The notes: a model not told the origin generated them from the sequence alone. Numbered from the stretch's first letter, positions 43,181 through 52,186 are shown. The stretch: DNA of 64,000 nucleotides from Thiocystis violascens (GCA_020721065.1 DYNM01000009.1:40796-104795); one strand, 5' to 3'. A program made the numbers and translations.

Positions 43181-44308
43181 ATGTTAAGTTCATTGCGCTT
43201 CATCGTGATTAGCTTATTGCTACTTTACAATACCACTACGGCAGCATCAGCGCCAATTACGACACCGATCACGGCGCTTGATGTCACCCAATTAGCCACC
43301 GTCAATCAATTATTAGAGCGTATCGCCGAGCGGCGCGTGATCTTTATTGGTGAACACCATGATCGTTATGAAGATCATCTCACGCAATTAGCGATCATTG
43401 CAGGTTTGCACCAGCGCGGCAAATCAATAGTGATTGGCATGGAGTTTTTTCAACAACCTTTTCAAGCCGCGCTCGATGCGTTTATTGCCGGAGAGATTGA
43501 TGAGTTGGAATTATTGCGCCGTACTGAATACTTTGACCGCTGGCGCTATGATTACCGGCTGTATCGACCAATATTACAATTTGCCCGCCAATATCATATT
43601 CCTCTCATTGCGCTAAATATCGCTTCTGAATTGACCGCAAAAGTCGGCGCTGGCGGTTTGCAGAGCTTAAATGATATGGAACGCGCCCAAATTCCAACTG
43701 CAATGGAACGTCCAGACGCGCAATATCGGCAGCGGCTGGAGACGATTTTTAAGCAGCATCCGAACACGCAACAACATGAATTTGAACATTTTTTAGAGGC
43801 ACAACTGCTGTGGGACGAAGGCATGGCGGCTCGCACGGCGCAGGCGTTGAGCGATTTTCCCGACCGCACCGTGATCGTGTTGGCGGGCGCGGGGCATCTC
43901 GACTATGGTCAAGGCATCCCCAAACGGGTGACGCGGCGGCAGCCGGTTGCGACCGCAATCCTGCTCAACGGCAACGGACGGCGTCCCGATCCGACGGTCG
44001 CCGACTTTTTGCTGTATCCGCAACCCATTGAATTAAAAGGAGCTGGCGTGCTCGGCGTCCAGCTCGATCCCAGCACCAGCGGCGGCATGTTGGTCAAAGC
44101 CTTCGCTGAAACGAGCGGCGCACAGGCGGCCGGCATGGCGCTTGGCGACCGTATTCTCCGCGTTGGCGCGATGCCCATCGCCAATTACGCCGATATTCGG
44201 ATCGCACTGCTTGACCAAACACCGGGGCAGCGGGTGGCAGTTGAAATCGAACGCCAGCGCCTGCTGGGAACGCCGGAACGCTTGATTTTACAGGTAGAAT
44301 TGCGTTGA
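43181..44308 (+). CDS. ChaN/Tiki-type (DUF399) protein with C-terminal PDZ domain
   Basis: 375 residues, exported (hydrophobic N-terminus then TTAASA). The DUF399 domain has 'RVIFIGEHHDRYEDHLTQLAIIAGL', 'VIGMEFFQQPFQ', 'RYDYRLYRPIL', and 'VIVLAGAGHLDYGQGIPKRV', the haem-binding ChaN/TIKI superfamily pattern with conserved Glu/His. Residues ~285-370 form a PDZ domain ('GVLGVQLDPSTSGGMLVKAF', 'AGMALGDRILRVGAMPIANYADI'). It lacks an evident lipobox. The stop overlaps the TTG start of trhP, so they are co-translated. Confidence 0.85.
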   Translation: MLSSLRFIVISLLLLYNTTTAASAPITTPITALDVTQLATVNQLLERIAERRVIFIGEHHDRYEDHLTQLAIIAGLHQRGKSIVIGMEFFQQPFQAALDAFIAGEIDELELLRRTEYFDRWRYDYRLYRPILQFARQYHIPLIALNIASELTAKVGAGGLQSLNDMERAQIPTAMERPDAQYRQRLETIFKQHPNTQQHEFEHFLEAQLLWDEGMAARTAQALSDFPDRTVIVLAGAGHLDYGQGIPKRVTRRQPVATAILLNGNGRRPDPTVADFLLYPQPIELKGAGVLGVQLDPSTSGGMLVKAFAETSGAQAAGMALGDRILRVGAMPIANYADIRIALLDQTPGQRVAVEIERQRLLGTPERLILQVELR

Positions 44309-45594
44309 ACCTGCCACGCCCACCGGAATTGCTCGCCCCCGCCGGCACCTTGCGCAACCAACGTTATGCCTTCGCGTATGGCGCAGATGCCGTGTACGCG
44401 GGTTTGCCGCGCTATAGTTTGCGCGTGCGCAATAATGATTTTAATGCGGAAACGCTGGCGCTTGGCATTGCAGAAGCTCATGCGCAAGGAAAACGCTTTT
44501 ATTTAGCCACTAATGTAATGCCGCATGGCGCAAAATTGCGCACTGTTATTCAAGATTTAGCGCCGATTATTGCATTACATCCTGATGCGCTCATTGTCGC
44601 TGACCCGGGTTTATTATTATTGATCCGCGAGCAGTGGCCAGAACAAACGCTGCATCTTTCTGTGCAGGCAAATACCGTCAATGCAGCAGCCGTGCGCTTT
44701 TGGGCATTACAAGGTGTGCAGCGCGTTATTCTGTCACGAGAATTATCGTTAAATGAAATTGCTGAGATTCGCGCTGCTTGTCCAGAGACTGAATTGGAGG
44801 TATTTATTCACGGTGCGCTGTGCATTGCCTATTCTGGGCGCTGCTTATTATCGGGCTATTTTAATCATCGTGATGCCAATCAAGGTAGTTGCACCAATTC
44901 TTGTCGTTGGCAATATCGTTTGGGAAGTGAATTAGAACAAAACCAACGTTCTGCAATTCCAGAGCAGTATTATCTTGAAGAAGGAAAACGCAGTGGTGAA
45001 TTCATGCCTATTTTTGAAGATGAGCATGGCACCTATATTCTTAATTCGCGGGATTTACAAGCCGTTGCTCATGTCGCTCAATTAGTTGCACTCGGCATTG
45101 ATTGCCTAAAAATTGAAGGACGCACCAAATCGCATTATTACGTTGCCCGCACGACGCAGGTATATCGTGCGGCTATTGATGATGCAATTGCGGGACGACC
45201 GTATCGTCCCGAATTGCTGACTGCATTAGAAGGATTAGCTAATCGCGGTTATACCGAAGGGTTTTATCGCCGTCATGCACCGCAAGAATTACAAAATTAT
45301 GCCGATGGCGCATCACGCAATCAGCGCCAAATTTTTGTTGGTGAAGTGACCAGCGTTGCTGCCAATCATTGGGCAGAAATCACAGTGAAAAACCAATTTG
45401 CCGTTGGTGATGAATTAGAACTCATCACACCAAACGGCAATTGGTTATTTCAATTAACCGCGATGACAACCGTAGATGGAGAAACACTTTCTATTGCTCC
45501 CGGCGCAGGTTGGCAGGTGCGCATTCCATTACCAACTGCCGCCGTGGTGAATGCCTTCAGCTTATTAACGCGCACTCTCACGACTGCTGGCTAA
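44305..45594 (+). CDS. trhP: U32-family tRNA hydroxylation protein TrhP (YegQ)
   Basis: 429 residues of the collagenase-like U32 'peptidase' family. E. coli TrhP/YegQ provides hydroxylation at U34 for 5-(carboxy)hydroxyuridine tRNA. Hallmarks: 'PELLAPAGTLRNQRYAFAYGADAVYAG', 'LEVFIHGALCIAYSGRCLLSGY', 'NQGSCTNSCRWQY' with the conserved cysteines, 'YILNSRDLQAV', and 'LKIEGRTKSHYYVARTTQVYR'. The start is a TTG (44305-44307) overlapping the TGA of the previous gene; no ATG nearby gives a complete N-terminus. Tail-to-tail overlap of 30 bases with the GH13 gene. Confidence 0.9.
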   Translation: MNLPRPPELLAPAGTLRNQRYAFAYGADAVYAGLPRYSLRVRNNDFNAETLALGIAEAHAQGKRFYLATNVMPHGAKLRTVIQDLAPIIALHPDALIVADPGLLLLIREQWPEQTLHLSVQANTVNAAAVRFWALQGVQRVILSRELSLNEIAEIRAACPETELEVFIHGALCIAYSGRCLLSGYFNHRDANQGSCTNSCRWQYRLGSELEQNQRSAIPEQYYLEEGKRSGEFMPIFEDEHGTYILNSRDLQAVAHVAQLVALGIDCLKIEGRTKSHYYVARTTQVYRAAIDDAIAGRPYRPELLTALEGLANRGYTEGFYRRHAPQELQNYADGASRNQRQIFVGEVTSVAANHWAEITVKNQFAVGDELELITPNGNWLFQLTAMTTVDGETLSIAPGAGWQVRIPLPTAAVVNAFSLLTRTLTTAG

Positions 45595-46881
45595 TGGTGT
45601 TGCTGCCGCCGTCGCAGTTTGCGTGACTAAAATGCGCCCCATGCCCGGCGCTAATTCAAACTCAAATGGCGTTGGTAAATAATCCATTGGCCATTCTGGC
45701 GACACATCTAACAGCGGCATTGCCGTGTGCAAATGACGATATAAATCATTGACGCGCAGATATTGCCGATTCCAAGGGTCTTTATTGATTGCCAATAACG
45801 CTTCTCCCTTGCTCATCGGATCGCGTTTATGCAACAACAAGATCGCTGCATTGTCTGTTTCAATACGCTGAATTTCACCCTCGCTGCGAAAAACCGGATA
45901 GGTTTGTTTAATCTGGTTAATCTGGGCGATGAAATGGGTTAAATCGACATTGGGCGCTTCCCATTGTTCCGGGCGCGTATTCACAACATCCAAACGACTG
46001 CGAAATCCGTATTCAAAACCGATGGGAATCATCACGCCAGTAGCAAATAGCGCCGCGAAGAGATAACGCTGCTGGAGCAGGTGTGGATTGCCGCCAGATT
46101 CACTAAATAAACGCTCGGTATCATGGCTTTCTGGAAAGCTAATGGATGGCACCACTTGGCGCGTTAAATTGTATTGATCCAGCAGCCAATCGCCACTGAA
46201 ATCCCACCATTTTGAGCTATTAAAAATCGCATCAAAACCAGCCGCCGCTGTATTCTTGGTTTGTTCTGGCGAACAACCCAAAGTTTCCGCAATAAATACC
46301 GTGTCGGGATGCAATTGACGTACCCGTCGAATGAGTTCAGCCCATACCGAATTGGGTAATTGATAAGCGGCATCGCAACGAAACCCGCGAAAACCTAAAC
46401 TCACTAAATACAACACGAGTTCAATACAGTATTCCAGTAATTCAGCACGCGCTGACGAATGCGCATGATCGAATTGTGCTAAGTCGTACCAAATAGTTTT
46501 AGTCCCATCGGCTTCAACACAAAAGGGATTGGCAATTTTTTTGCCTTCATGCAAAAACCAGTCGGGATGTTCTTTTAATAACACGGAATCAACTGCGCAG
46601 TGATTGATCACCAAATCAATCATCATTGACAAGCCATGCGCTTCGGCTTGCGCCACCATTGCCTGTACTTGTTCTTTGGGAGAAGTTTGTGCAGTTTGGT
46701 TAAGGAAATCTTTATTGATGATGAAGTAGTCTGCAATGGAATACAGGCTGCCTGAACGTCCAGTTTTCTGAATTGGATTAACAAATACCCACTCAAATCC
46801 CATTGCTGCTGCGCGTGCTAAATGCGGTTCCCAATTCTCAAACTTTCCCGCCAAGCGCGGAAATAGGTTGTAGATATTCAT
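45565..46881 (-). CDS. GH13 alpha-amylase-family enzyme
   Basis: 438 residues, a compact (beta/alpha)8 barrel. Motifs: I DLVINH (89-94), II GFRGFRCDAA with nucleophile D170, III FIAETLG with acid E199, IV FPESHDTERL with H253-D254. The C-terminal domain is short and there are no carbohydrate-binding modules. No signal peptide, so it is cytoplasmic and likely acts on glycogen or maltodextrin with the neighbouring GlgA. The exact subfamily is not clear. Start at MNIYNLFPRL (46881). Confidence 0.8.
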   Translation of the reverse strand: MNIYNLFPRLAGKFENWEPHLARAAAMGFEWVFVNPIQKTGRSGSLYSIADYFIINKDFLNQTAQTSPKEQVQAMVAQAEAHGLSMMIDLVINHCAVDSVLLKEHPDWFLHEGKKIANPFCVEADGTKTIWYDLAQFDHAHSSARAELLEYCIELVLYLVSLGFRGFRCDAAYQLPNSVWAELIRRVRQLHPDTVFIAETLGCSPEQTKNTAAAGFDAIFNSSKWWDFSGDWLLDQYNLTRQVVPSISFPESHDTERLFSESGGNPHLLQQRYLFAALFATGVMIPIGFEYGFRSRLDVVNTRPEQWEAPNVDLTHFIAQINQIKQTYPVFRSEGEIQRIETDNAAILLLHKRDPMSKGEALLAINKDPWNRQYLRVNDLYRHLHTAMPLLDVSPEWPMDYLPTPFEFELAPGMGRILVTQTATAAATPLASSRESAR

Positions 46882-46931
46882 GTTGTAATTCAATCCTTGC
46901 TGAAGTTGACGGCGCTGGTGACAAGTCAAAG

Positions 46932-46952
46932 CGGTTTTTTGTTAAAAAACCG
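46932..46952 (-). other. Perfect hairpin upstream of the GH13 gene
   Basis: CGGTTTTTT-gtt-AAAAAACCG, 51 bases before the GH13 start. It has no GC-rich core, so it is a weak terminator at best; it may be a leader hairpin. Confidence 0.4.
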
Positions 46953-47090
46953 ATGTCTCGTCAATTGAAGAGTAAATAAGGTGAGTGAAAATTCCACTCT
47001 GAGCAGAAGTCACAATGCTAAAAAGAAAAGAGACAATTTTTGGTTATCTCATTTCTTAACATCAATTGTGGTGGTTTTTAATTGCGTCAG

Positions 47091-47115
47091 TGTGGCTGCA
47101 ACAAGTGCAGCCACA
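47091..47115 (-). terminator. Stem-loop downstream of glgA
   Basis: Perfect 10-bp stem TGTGGCTGCA / TGCAGCCACA with a 5-base loop, 33 bases after the glgA stop on the minus strand. No U-tract follows; it may be an mRNA 3'-end stabiliser or a processing site between glgA and the GH13 gene. Confidence 0.45.
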
Positions 47116-47147
47116 TTGAGATGAATTATCCTGCAATGGTTGCGATT

Positions 47148-49073
47148 TCACACATCGCGGATGTAATCGTAGATATTCAAATAATCCTGCCCCGGCACAT
47201 TCCACGAATAATCAGAACGCATTGCGTTTTTCATTAACTCGCGGAAATGATCGGGATGATGATGATAACAAGCAATGGCGCGACCGAGTGCGGATTCAAG
47301 CCCCGGATTATCATAATCTTGGAAGACATAGCCATTGCGCACATGCAGCGGACGATCCGAAAAATCTTTATCAAACACGGTATCCGCCAAGCCACCAATA
47401 GCACGCACGACCGGAATGGTGCCATAACGCAGCGCGATCAATTGGGTTAAACCGCAGGGTTCAAAACGACTCGGCACCAACATCATGTCTGCGCCCGCAT
47501 AAATTAAATGCGATAAATCTTCATCAAACCCAATCTCTAAATGACAATCTGGACTGTCATTGAGCATCCGTTTGAGATTCCAAAAATCGCTATTGATGCG
47601 ATCATCCGGGCTGGAGCCTAATAATACGAACTGCGCTCCGCGCTCCAAGGTATAAAAAATCGCATGACGGACTAATTCTAAACCCTTCTGCGGATCGAGA
47701 CGCCCAATAAAAGCGACAATCGGCTTGTCATTATCAGACAGCATTAACCGCTGCCGCAGTGCCCGCTTGTTATCATATTTGCCGTCAATGGTTTCTATAC
47801 CATAACGTGCAGGAATGTGGCGATCTACTTCAGGATTCCACACATCGTAATCAATGCCGTTGACCACACCGCCGTATTTAATATGATGGGTGTGCAAGGT
47901 GGGTTCTAAACCAAAACCCTGTCCTTGATCTTTGGTTTCAAACGCATAACGCGGCGAGACGGTGGTTACAAAGTTGGCATATACAATGCCACCTTTCAAT
48001 AAATTGAGTGCCTTGGGATGACGATTATCTGCCATCCGCGTCGGATCAAAAAACCGCTCAGGACGATGTAAACCAGTGGCATGTAAAATCTCAACTCCGG
48101 TGACGCCTTGATGCGCAAAATTATGAATCGTCAAACAAACACGCGGATGAATCATGCCCATTGCTTGATAGAATTCATACAAGAAAATCGGTACCAGCGC
48201 AGTTTGCCAATCGTGGCAATGAATAATGTCGGGATGTTTGCCTGCTTTCCATAAGAATTCCATTGCCGCCCGCGAAAAGAAGGCATAACGCAAGACGTCA
48301 TCTTTGAATCCGTAAATGCTGCCGCGATTAAAGAAGTTGTCTTGTGAATGCGGTTCAATAAAAAAGCATTTGCGGTCGTGAACAAAACCAAAAAAGACGG
48401 TGCAATGAATCGCGCCATCGTACCAAGGCACCCATAAATCTTTATACACCTCCTGCATTTCAAAAATCTGGTCATAACGCATTGAAGAGTATTTAGGCAA
48501 AATAATTTCAACGTGATTGCCGCGAATTGCTAATTCCCGACTTAAACCGAATACCACGTCACCTAAACCGCCCACTTTTGCCACTGCCGCTAATTCCGGC
48601 GTGATGTGGACGATAAACAGGCTGGGACGCGGTGGTGGTGCAGGTTCAATCACCATCGGCAGCGCGGGTTCCGGCTCCGGTTCTGGCTCCGGCGCGATCT
48701 CGGCGGCAACCGGCGCAGGTTCAATCACTTCGACTGGCGCAGCGTCAATCGCAGCAACTGGCTCCGGCGCGATCTCGGCGACAACCGGCGCAGGTTCAAT
48801 CACTTCGACTGGCGCAGCGTCAATCGCGGCAACTGGCTCCGGTGCGATCTCGGCGACAACCGGTGCAGGTTCAATCACTTCGACTGGCGCAGCCGCAACT
48901 TTGGATTTAGCAGTTGATTTTGCAGGAGTTTTCTTTTTAGCTGGCGCTGCCGCAACTGCTGGCATTTCCACTGGCGGCGCTGTCACCGGCGGCGGCGTCA
49001 TTGGCACAGTGGCGGGATCGATTCGCGGTGAAGTCGTCGAGGTTGATTTTGATCCGGTGGGTTTTTTGGGCAT
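47148..49073 (-). CDS. glgA: Glycogen synthase (GT5) with repetitive Pro/Ala/Glu-rich N-terminal extension
   Basis: 641 residues. Residues ~150-641 are a complete ADP-glucose-type glycogen synthase: K166-VGGLGD near the start of the catalytic domain, HCHDWQTALVP, 'TIHNFAHQGV', 'VNGIDYDVWNPEVD', 'FIGRLDPQKGLELV', 'LVPSRFEPCGLTQLIALRYGTIPVVRAIGGLADTV'. The first ~150 residues are foreign to the family: a Lys-rich segment (PAKKKTPAKSTAKSK), then ~2.7 copies of a 25-residue repeat (PVEVIEPAPVVAEIAPEPVA...). The start at 49073 (MPKKPTG) has AGGA ten bases upstream. Grouped with the GH13 enzyme downstream. Confidence 0.92.
   Translation of the reverse strand: MPKKPTGSKSTSTTSPRIDPATVPMTPPPVTAPPVEMPAVAAAPAKKKTPAKSTAKSKVAAAPVEVIEPAPVVAEIAPEPVAAIDAAPVEVIEPAPVVAEIAPEPVAAIDAAPVEVIEPAPVAAEIAPEPEPEPEPALPMVIEPAPPPRPSLFIVHITPELAAVAKVGGLGDVVFGLSRELAIRGNHVEIILPKYSSMRYDQIFEMQEVYKDLWVPWYDGAIHCTVFFGFVHDRKCFFIEPHSQDNFFNRGSIYGFKDDVLRYAFFSRAAMEFLWKAGKHPDIIHCHDWQTALVPIFLYEFYQAMGMIHPRVCLTIHNFAHQGVTGVEILHATGLHRPERFFDPTRMADNRHPKALNLLKGGIVYANFVTTVSPRYAFETKDQGQGFGLEPTLHTHHIKYGGVVNGIDYDVWNPEVDRHIPARYGIETIDGKYDNKRALRQRLMLSDNDKPIVAFIGRLDPQKGLELVRHAIFYTLERGAQFVLLGSSPDDRINSDFWNLKRMLNDSPDCHLEIGFDEDLSHLIYAGADMMLVPSRFEPCGLTQLIALRYGTIPVVRAIGGLADTVFDKDFSDRPLHVRNGYVFQDYDNPGLESALGRAIACYHHHPDHFRELMKNAMRSDYSWNVPGQDYLNIYDYIRDV
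48691..48893. repeat. 75-bp in-frame tandem repeat in glgA (about 2.7 copies)
   Basis: Units begin at 48691, 48766 and 48841 (GG[C/T]GCGATCTCGGCG...), exactly 75 bases apart and nearly identical at the DNA level. The low divergence shows recent expansion and a potential for length variation without frameshift. Confidence 0.9.
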
Positions 49074-49189
49074 GGTCACGAGTCCTAACGCTGGTTTATC
49101 CGTGAAAATCATTGAAATGATGCTGCGGTTTCTGCGCCCGCAGCCGTCGTTTTTCCTGTTATTCGCCGCACACTGCGAGCAGATGCTGG

Positions 49190-51028
49190 TTAGCGACCTC
49201 GCGTGTGAAATGCGACATTCCATCGCTCGTCGGTCGCTTCTACCGGAATTGCTGTCAATTCCAAGGTGCCCACTTCCGTCACCGCCGCTTGCAGCCGCAC
49301 TGCGACCACTTCGCCCTGTTTGCGCGTTTGCGCGGGCAAGGTGGTTTGAATGTCGTCCATATCAGCGAGTTCATCCGCTGCCCACGTCTCCAACAAATCG
49401 CCCACTTGATCGTCGTGGCGGACGCTGGAACCAAAGAAGCGAAACCGCACCGGCTCACCCACAATCAAGCCGAATTCTTGCGGCGGCGTGACCGGCGGCG
49501 AGCCTTCCTCCAAACCAAATGGCACCACACAGAGCGCCTGAAGTTCCGGCTCCATGCCCGGAATCGCTGGCATCGCGCTTTCCACACCGACGTAATAACT
49601 GTGCGACGTGCCGCCGCGAATCCGCACCCCGCCATGTCGCCGAACGTGCGCATGAAATGCAGCACCTTGTGCCACCGCTAAATCTAAATTTTGCGCTGCC
49701 AATAATCGTGCTGGCGGTGCCGATTCGTCGGTTAGCCACTGATTGAGCACTTCCAACACTCGCGTTTGCAGCGCCGCCGCTTTGAACACGCCGCCGTTAA
49801 ACAAGATCGCAGTCGGATGTAAAAAGCTCGCACCCGCTGCTGGCGCGACAAACCCGCTCAGATCATCCGTTGCGCCGGTTTGCCGTCCCAAAAATGCCGC
49901 GAGATGGCGCGTCACTGCTGGGTCTTGCGCATACGGCAAACCCACTTTGGTCAGCGCCCCTCGCGGACGACTGAGTGGACGGGCATCAGCGGCAACGCTC
50001 GGAAAAAAGCCTTCAATCAAACTGGTTTCAATCTCAGCGCGGGTCAGCTCGGTGCGAATGCTGCCACCAATCAAGCGCGAGCCGCGACTCGGCACCACCA
50101 CCGGCACCCGCTCCAAAGTCGCATCCGCCAGCAGCGTTTCTTTTGCCTGCCGACAACCGTGCGTCAACGCCTGCACCTGCCAGCGATCCAATTCCACGCC
50201 GCTCTGCGCCAGCTTGGTTTTTAATAAATACGCCAGCGCCAAATCCATGTTGTCGCCGCCGAGCAAAATGTGCTCACCGACGGCGACGCGCACCAATTCC
50301 AACGCGCCCTCGTGTTCAGTGACGGCGATCAGCGACAAGTCAGTGGTGCCGCCGCCGACATCGACCACCAAAATCACATCGCCGACCTGCACCTGCTGCC
50401 GCCAACTGCCTTGGCTGTCATTCACCCAGCTATACAGCGCCGCCTGCGGCTCCTCCAGCAACACCAAATGCTCAATGCCGATGGCGCGAGCAGCTTCGGC
50501 AGTGAGTTCTCGCGCTGCCGGATCAAACGACGCCGGTACCGTCACCGTCACCGCTTGCTGATGCAGCGGGGCGTAAGGATGCAGCCCATTCCACGCATTG
50601 CGCAGATGAGTGAGGAATTGCACGCTGGCATCAAACGGCGACAGTTGTGGAATTTCCGCCGGAGCGCCAGCCGGTAAACAGGGCGCTTTGCGATCCAGAT
50701 CGGGATGACACAACCAACTTTTGGCGCTCGCCACCAGTCGAATCGGCGTCATCGTGCCCTGATGCCGCGCCAGCTCGCCGCCAATGCGGGTGGTGTCGTG
50801 CTGCCAAGGTAAACCCAGATCACCAGCGCGGAATTCATCGGCGTGAGGCAGATATAAAAAAGAGGGCAGCAGCGGACGCGCTTCCACCGCGCCGGGCGCG
50901 ACGAGCTGTGGAATCAACAGCAACGCCTGCACGATCTCCTCGCCAACACTTTGCTCAGAATCGACGTAAGACAGGGCACAGTGCGTGGTGCCCAAGTCAA
51001 TGCCAACGGCGTAACGGGGCGCTTTCAC
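49190..51028 (-). CDS. Hsp70-family protein (DUF2760-associated)
   Basis: 612 residues. An actin/Hsp70-type ATPase: phosphate-1 YAVGIDLGTTHCALSYVD at the N-terminus, 'VTVTVPASFDPAARELTAEAARAIGIEHLVLLEEPQAA', phosphate-2 'VILVVDVGGGTTDLSL', 'GGDNMDLALA', and 'PTAILFNGGVFKAAAL'. The C-terminal beta domain is shorter than in DnaK and has no acidic tail. The start is a GTG (51028) that overlaps the stop of the DUF2760 gene (GTGA) with GGAG close by. This divergent Hsp70 plus DUF2760 is a recurrent pair of unknown client. Confidence 0.85.
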   Translation of the reverse strand: MKAPRYAVGIDLGTTHCALSYVDSEQSVGEEIVQALLLIPQLVAPGAVEARPLLPSFLYLPHADEFRAGDLGLPWQHDTTRIGGELARHQGTMTPIRLVASAKSWLCHPDLDRKAPCLPAGAPAEIPQLSPFDASVQFLTHLRNAWNGLHPYAPLHQQAVTVTVPASFDPAARELTAEAARAIGIEHLVLLEEPQAALYSWVNDSQGSWRQQVQVGDVILVVDVGGGTTDLSLIAVTEHEGALELVRVAVGEHILLGGDNMDLALAYLLKTKLAQSGVELDRWQVQALTHGCRQAKETLLADATLERVPVVVPSRGSRLIGGSIRTELTRAEIETSLIEGFFPSVAADARPLSRPRGALTKVGLPYAQDPAVTRHLAAFLGRQTGATDDLSGFVAPAAGASFLHPTAILFNGGVFKAAALQTRVLEVLNQWLTDESAPPARLLAAQNLDLAVAQGAAFHAHVRRHGGVRIRGGTSHSYYVGVESAMPAIPGMEPELQALCVVPFGLEEGSPPVTPPQEFGLIVGEPVRFRFFGSSVRHDDQVGDLLETWAADELADMDDIQTTLPAQTRKQGEVVAVRLQAAVTEVGTLELTAIPVEATDERWNVAFHTRGR

Positions 51029-51582
51029 AGCTCCACCTCCGCTGCCGCCAAGATGCGCAGATCGTGGCTGCTGGTCAGTTGCGGTAAACGGCTGGCGCGA
51101 ACTTGCCAACCGCGATGGCGCAAGGTGCCGGTAAATGGCGGCTCACCGAGCACCTGTCCGGTCGGGCGCACAGCAGCGGCGTCAAAACCCCGTTCCAACG
51201 TGATGCGGCTGCCTTCTGGTTCCTCGCGCACGGGCGTGATCGTCAGATAATCACGCAGCACCCGTTGACAGCCTTGATGCACGACGCGAGCGGCTGCGCC
51301 GACTTCTTGATCGGAATACTGCTGGAGTTCTTCGTGCAGAAAATCGACTAACCGCCCTTCGCGCTGGAATAAACCCAACAATAACAACGCGGCATCCGGT
51401 GCGGCTTCTGCCAACGGCGCAGCGGCAGCGAGCGGAGATGATGCTGCTGGCGCAGATGCGGTGGCGTCAGTGGTTGCTAACTGGGCGACGGCGTGGGCAA
51501 ATTCGGGGTCTTTGAAAATGCGACGGAAGCTGCCAAAGGCGATCACTGTCCTCCGCAATACGGATGGCAATGCTGATGTCAT
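51025..51582 (-). CDS. DUF2760 protein, Hsp70 partner
   Basis: 185 residues. 'VIAFGSFRRIFKDPEFAHAVAQL', an Ala/Pro-rich linker, then 'ALLLLGLFQREGRLVDFLHEELQQYSDQEVGAAARVVHQGCQRVL' and a C-terminal 'FTGTLRHRGWQVRASRLPQL' match DUF2760. These proteins occur almost always next to a short Hsp70 and probably act as its dedicated cofactor; function is not established. Overlaps the Hsp70 start by four bases. Confidence 0.85.
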   Translation of the reverse strand: MTSALPSVLRRTVIAFGSFRRIFKDPEFAHAVAQLATTDATASAPAASSPLAAAAPLAEAAPDAALLLLGLFQREGRLVDFLHEELQQYSDQEVGAAARVVHQGCQRVLRDYLTITPVREEPEGSRITLERGFDAAAVRPTGQVLGEPPFTGTLRHRGWQVRASRLPQLTSSHDLRILAAAEVEL

Positions 51583-51737
51583 GGGGAGAAATCCTGCGCT
51601 GGGGTTTGATTCACTAAAGCTGCGGGTGACGTGGCGGGTCGGGCGGCGATACGCTGAACTGCGCCGTGAAAAGCGCGATTATACGGCGCTTTCGAGACCA
51701 CTGAGTGATTGCAGGTTTGATGATTAAGTTGGAGCAG

Positions 51738-51962
51738 ATGACAGAGATGGCTGAGAAAATTGATCCTCCCAGCGTTGAGCAACGTCAAGCGATGATTGCA
51801 CTCGCGGCGTATTACTTGGCAGAACGGCGGGATTTTGCGCCCGGCGCAGCGGAGATGGATTGGTTGCAAGCGGAGCGGGTGATTGATGCGTTGATTGCCA
51901 AACAACAGATCGGTCGCACCACGCCGCCGGAACACATTCGCAATGCGCTGAAGTTTGCGTGA
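51738..51962 (+). CDS. DUF2934-like small protein
   Basis: 74 residues from this start. 'RQAMIALAAYYLAERRDFAPGAAEMDWLQAERVIDALIA' fits the DUF2934 pattern (AYyLAE.RGF.pG.e..DWl.AE). Function unknown; found in many proteobacteria as a short helical protein. GGAG lies at 51731, only three bases before this ATG, so the ATG at 51747 or an earlier start (51705/51720) is also possible. Divergent from DUF2760. Confidence 0.6.
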   Translation: MTEMAEKIDPPSVEQRQAMIALAAYYLAERRDFAPGAAEMDWLQAERVIDALIAKQQIGRTTPPEHIRNALKFA

Positions 51963-51975
51963 GCTGGCGCGGAAT

Positions 51976-52080
51976 AAAAAAAAGCGCGACGGTTGTCGCG
52001 CTAAAAAAATTACCACCAAAGGAGGAATGGAGGAATGCACTGAAGGATCAAACTTCAGTACATCAGCAGTTTCTAATATA
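51976..52080 (-). ncRNA. Candidate small RNA (copy B) with two CCTCC motifs
   Basis: On the minus strand: TTGACA inside GACGCTTGACA (complement at 52091-52100), a perfect hairpin ACTGAAG...CTTCAGT (52039-52059), then single-stranded ATTCCTCCATTCCTCC with two anti-Shine-Dalgarno CCTCC motifs, then a terminator with an 8-T tail. There is no minus-strand gene upstream within 3 kb for this terminator to serve, which argues for an independent transcript. Parts and upstream motif match copy A near phaB. The transcription start is not defined. Confidence 0.5.
51983..52002 (-). terminator. Rho-independent terminator of candidate sRNA copy B
   Basis: Minus strand AGCGCGAC-aacc-GTCGCGCT followed by eight T (51976-51983 complement). 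On the plus strand the hairpin is flanked by A-runs, so it does not fit termination of the DUF2934 gene. Confidence 0.8.
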
Positions 52081-52186
52081 GTTGCGGACTTGTCAAGCGT
52101 CGGCGCTGACAGTTGTGGTGGAACGGATAGCGTTGACGCAGTAGTGATATGATCAAACGACTTTTTAATGATATGGGGAATACGAC

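Noticed and set aside
45565..46881. GlgE-type maltosyltransferase for the GH13 gene
   Set aside because: At 438 residues it is far shorter than GlgE (~650+) and lacks its N-terminal domain; only a general GH13 call is justified.
48517..49491. A 324-codon plus-strand reading frame opposite glgA and the Hsp70 gene, rich in Gly/Ser/Thr repeats
   Set aside because: It is the antisense of the repeat-rich glgA N-terminus; GC-rich repeat codons keep it open. glgA and Hsp70 have clear family motifs on the other strand.
51955..52152. Plus-strand 65-codon frame with a good AAAGGAGG before an internal ATG at 52029
   Set aside because: Low-complexity Ser/Val peptide with no family signal; its GGAGG motifs are better explained as the complement of CCTCC in the minus-strand sRNA candidate, whose terminator orientation agrees.
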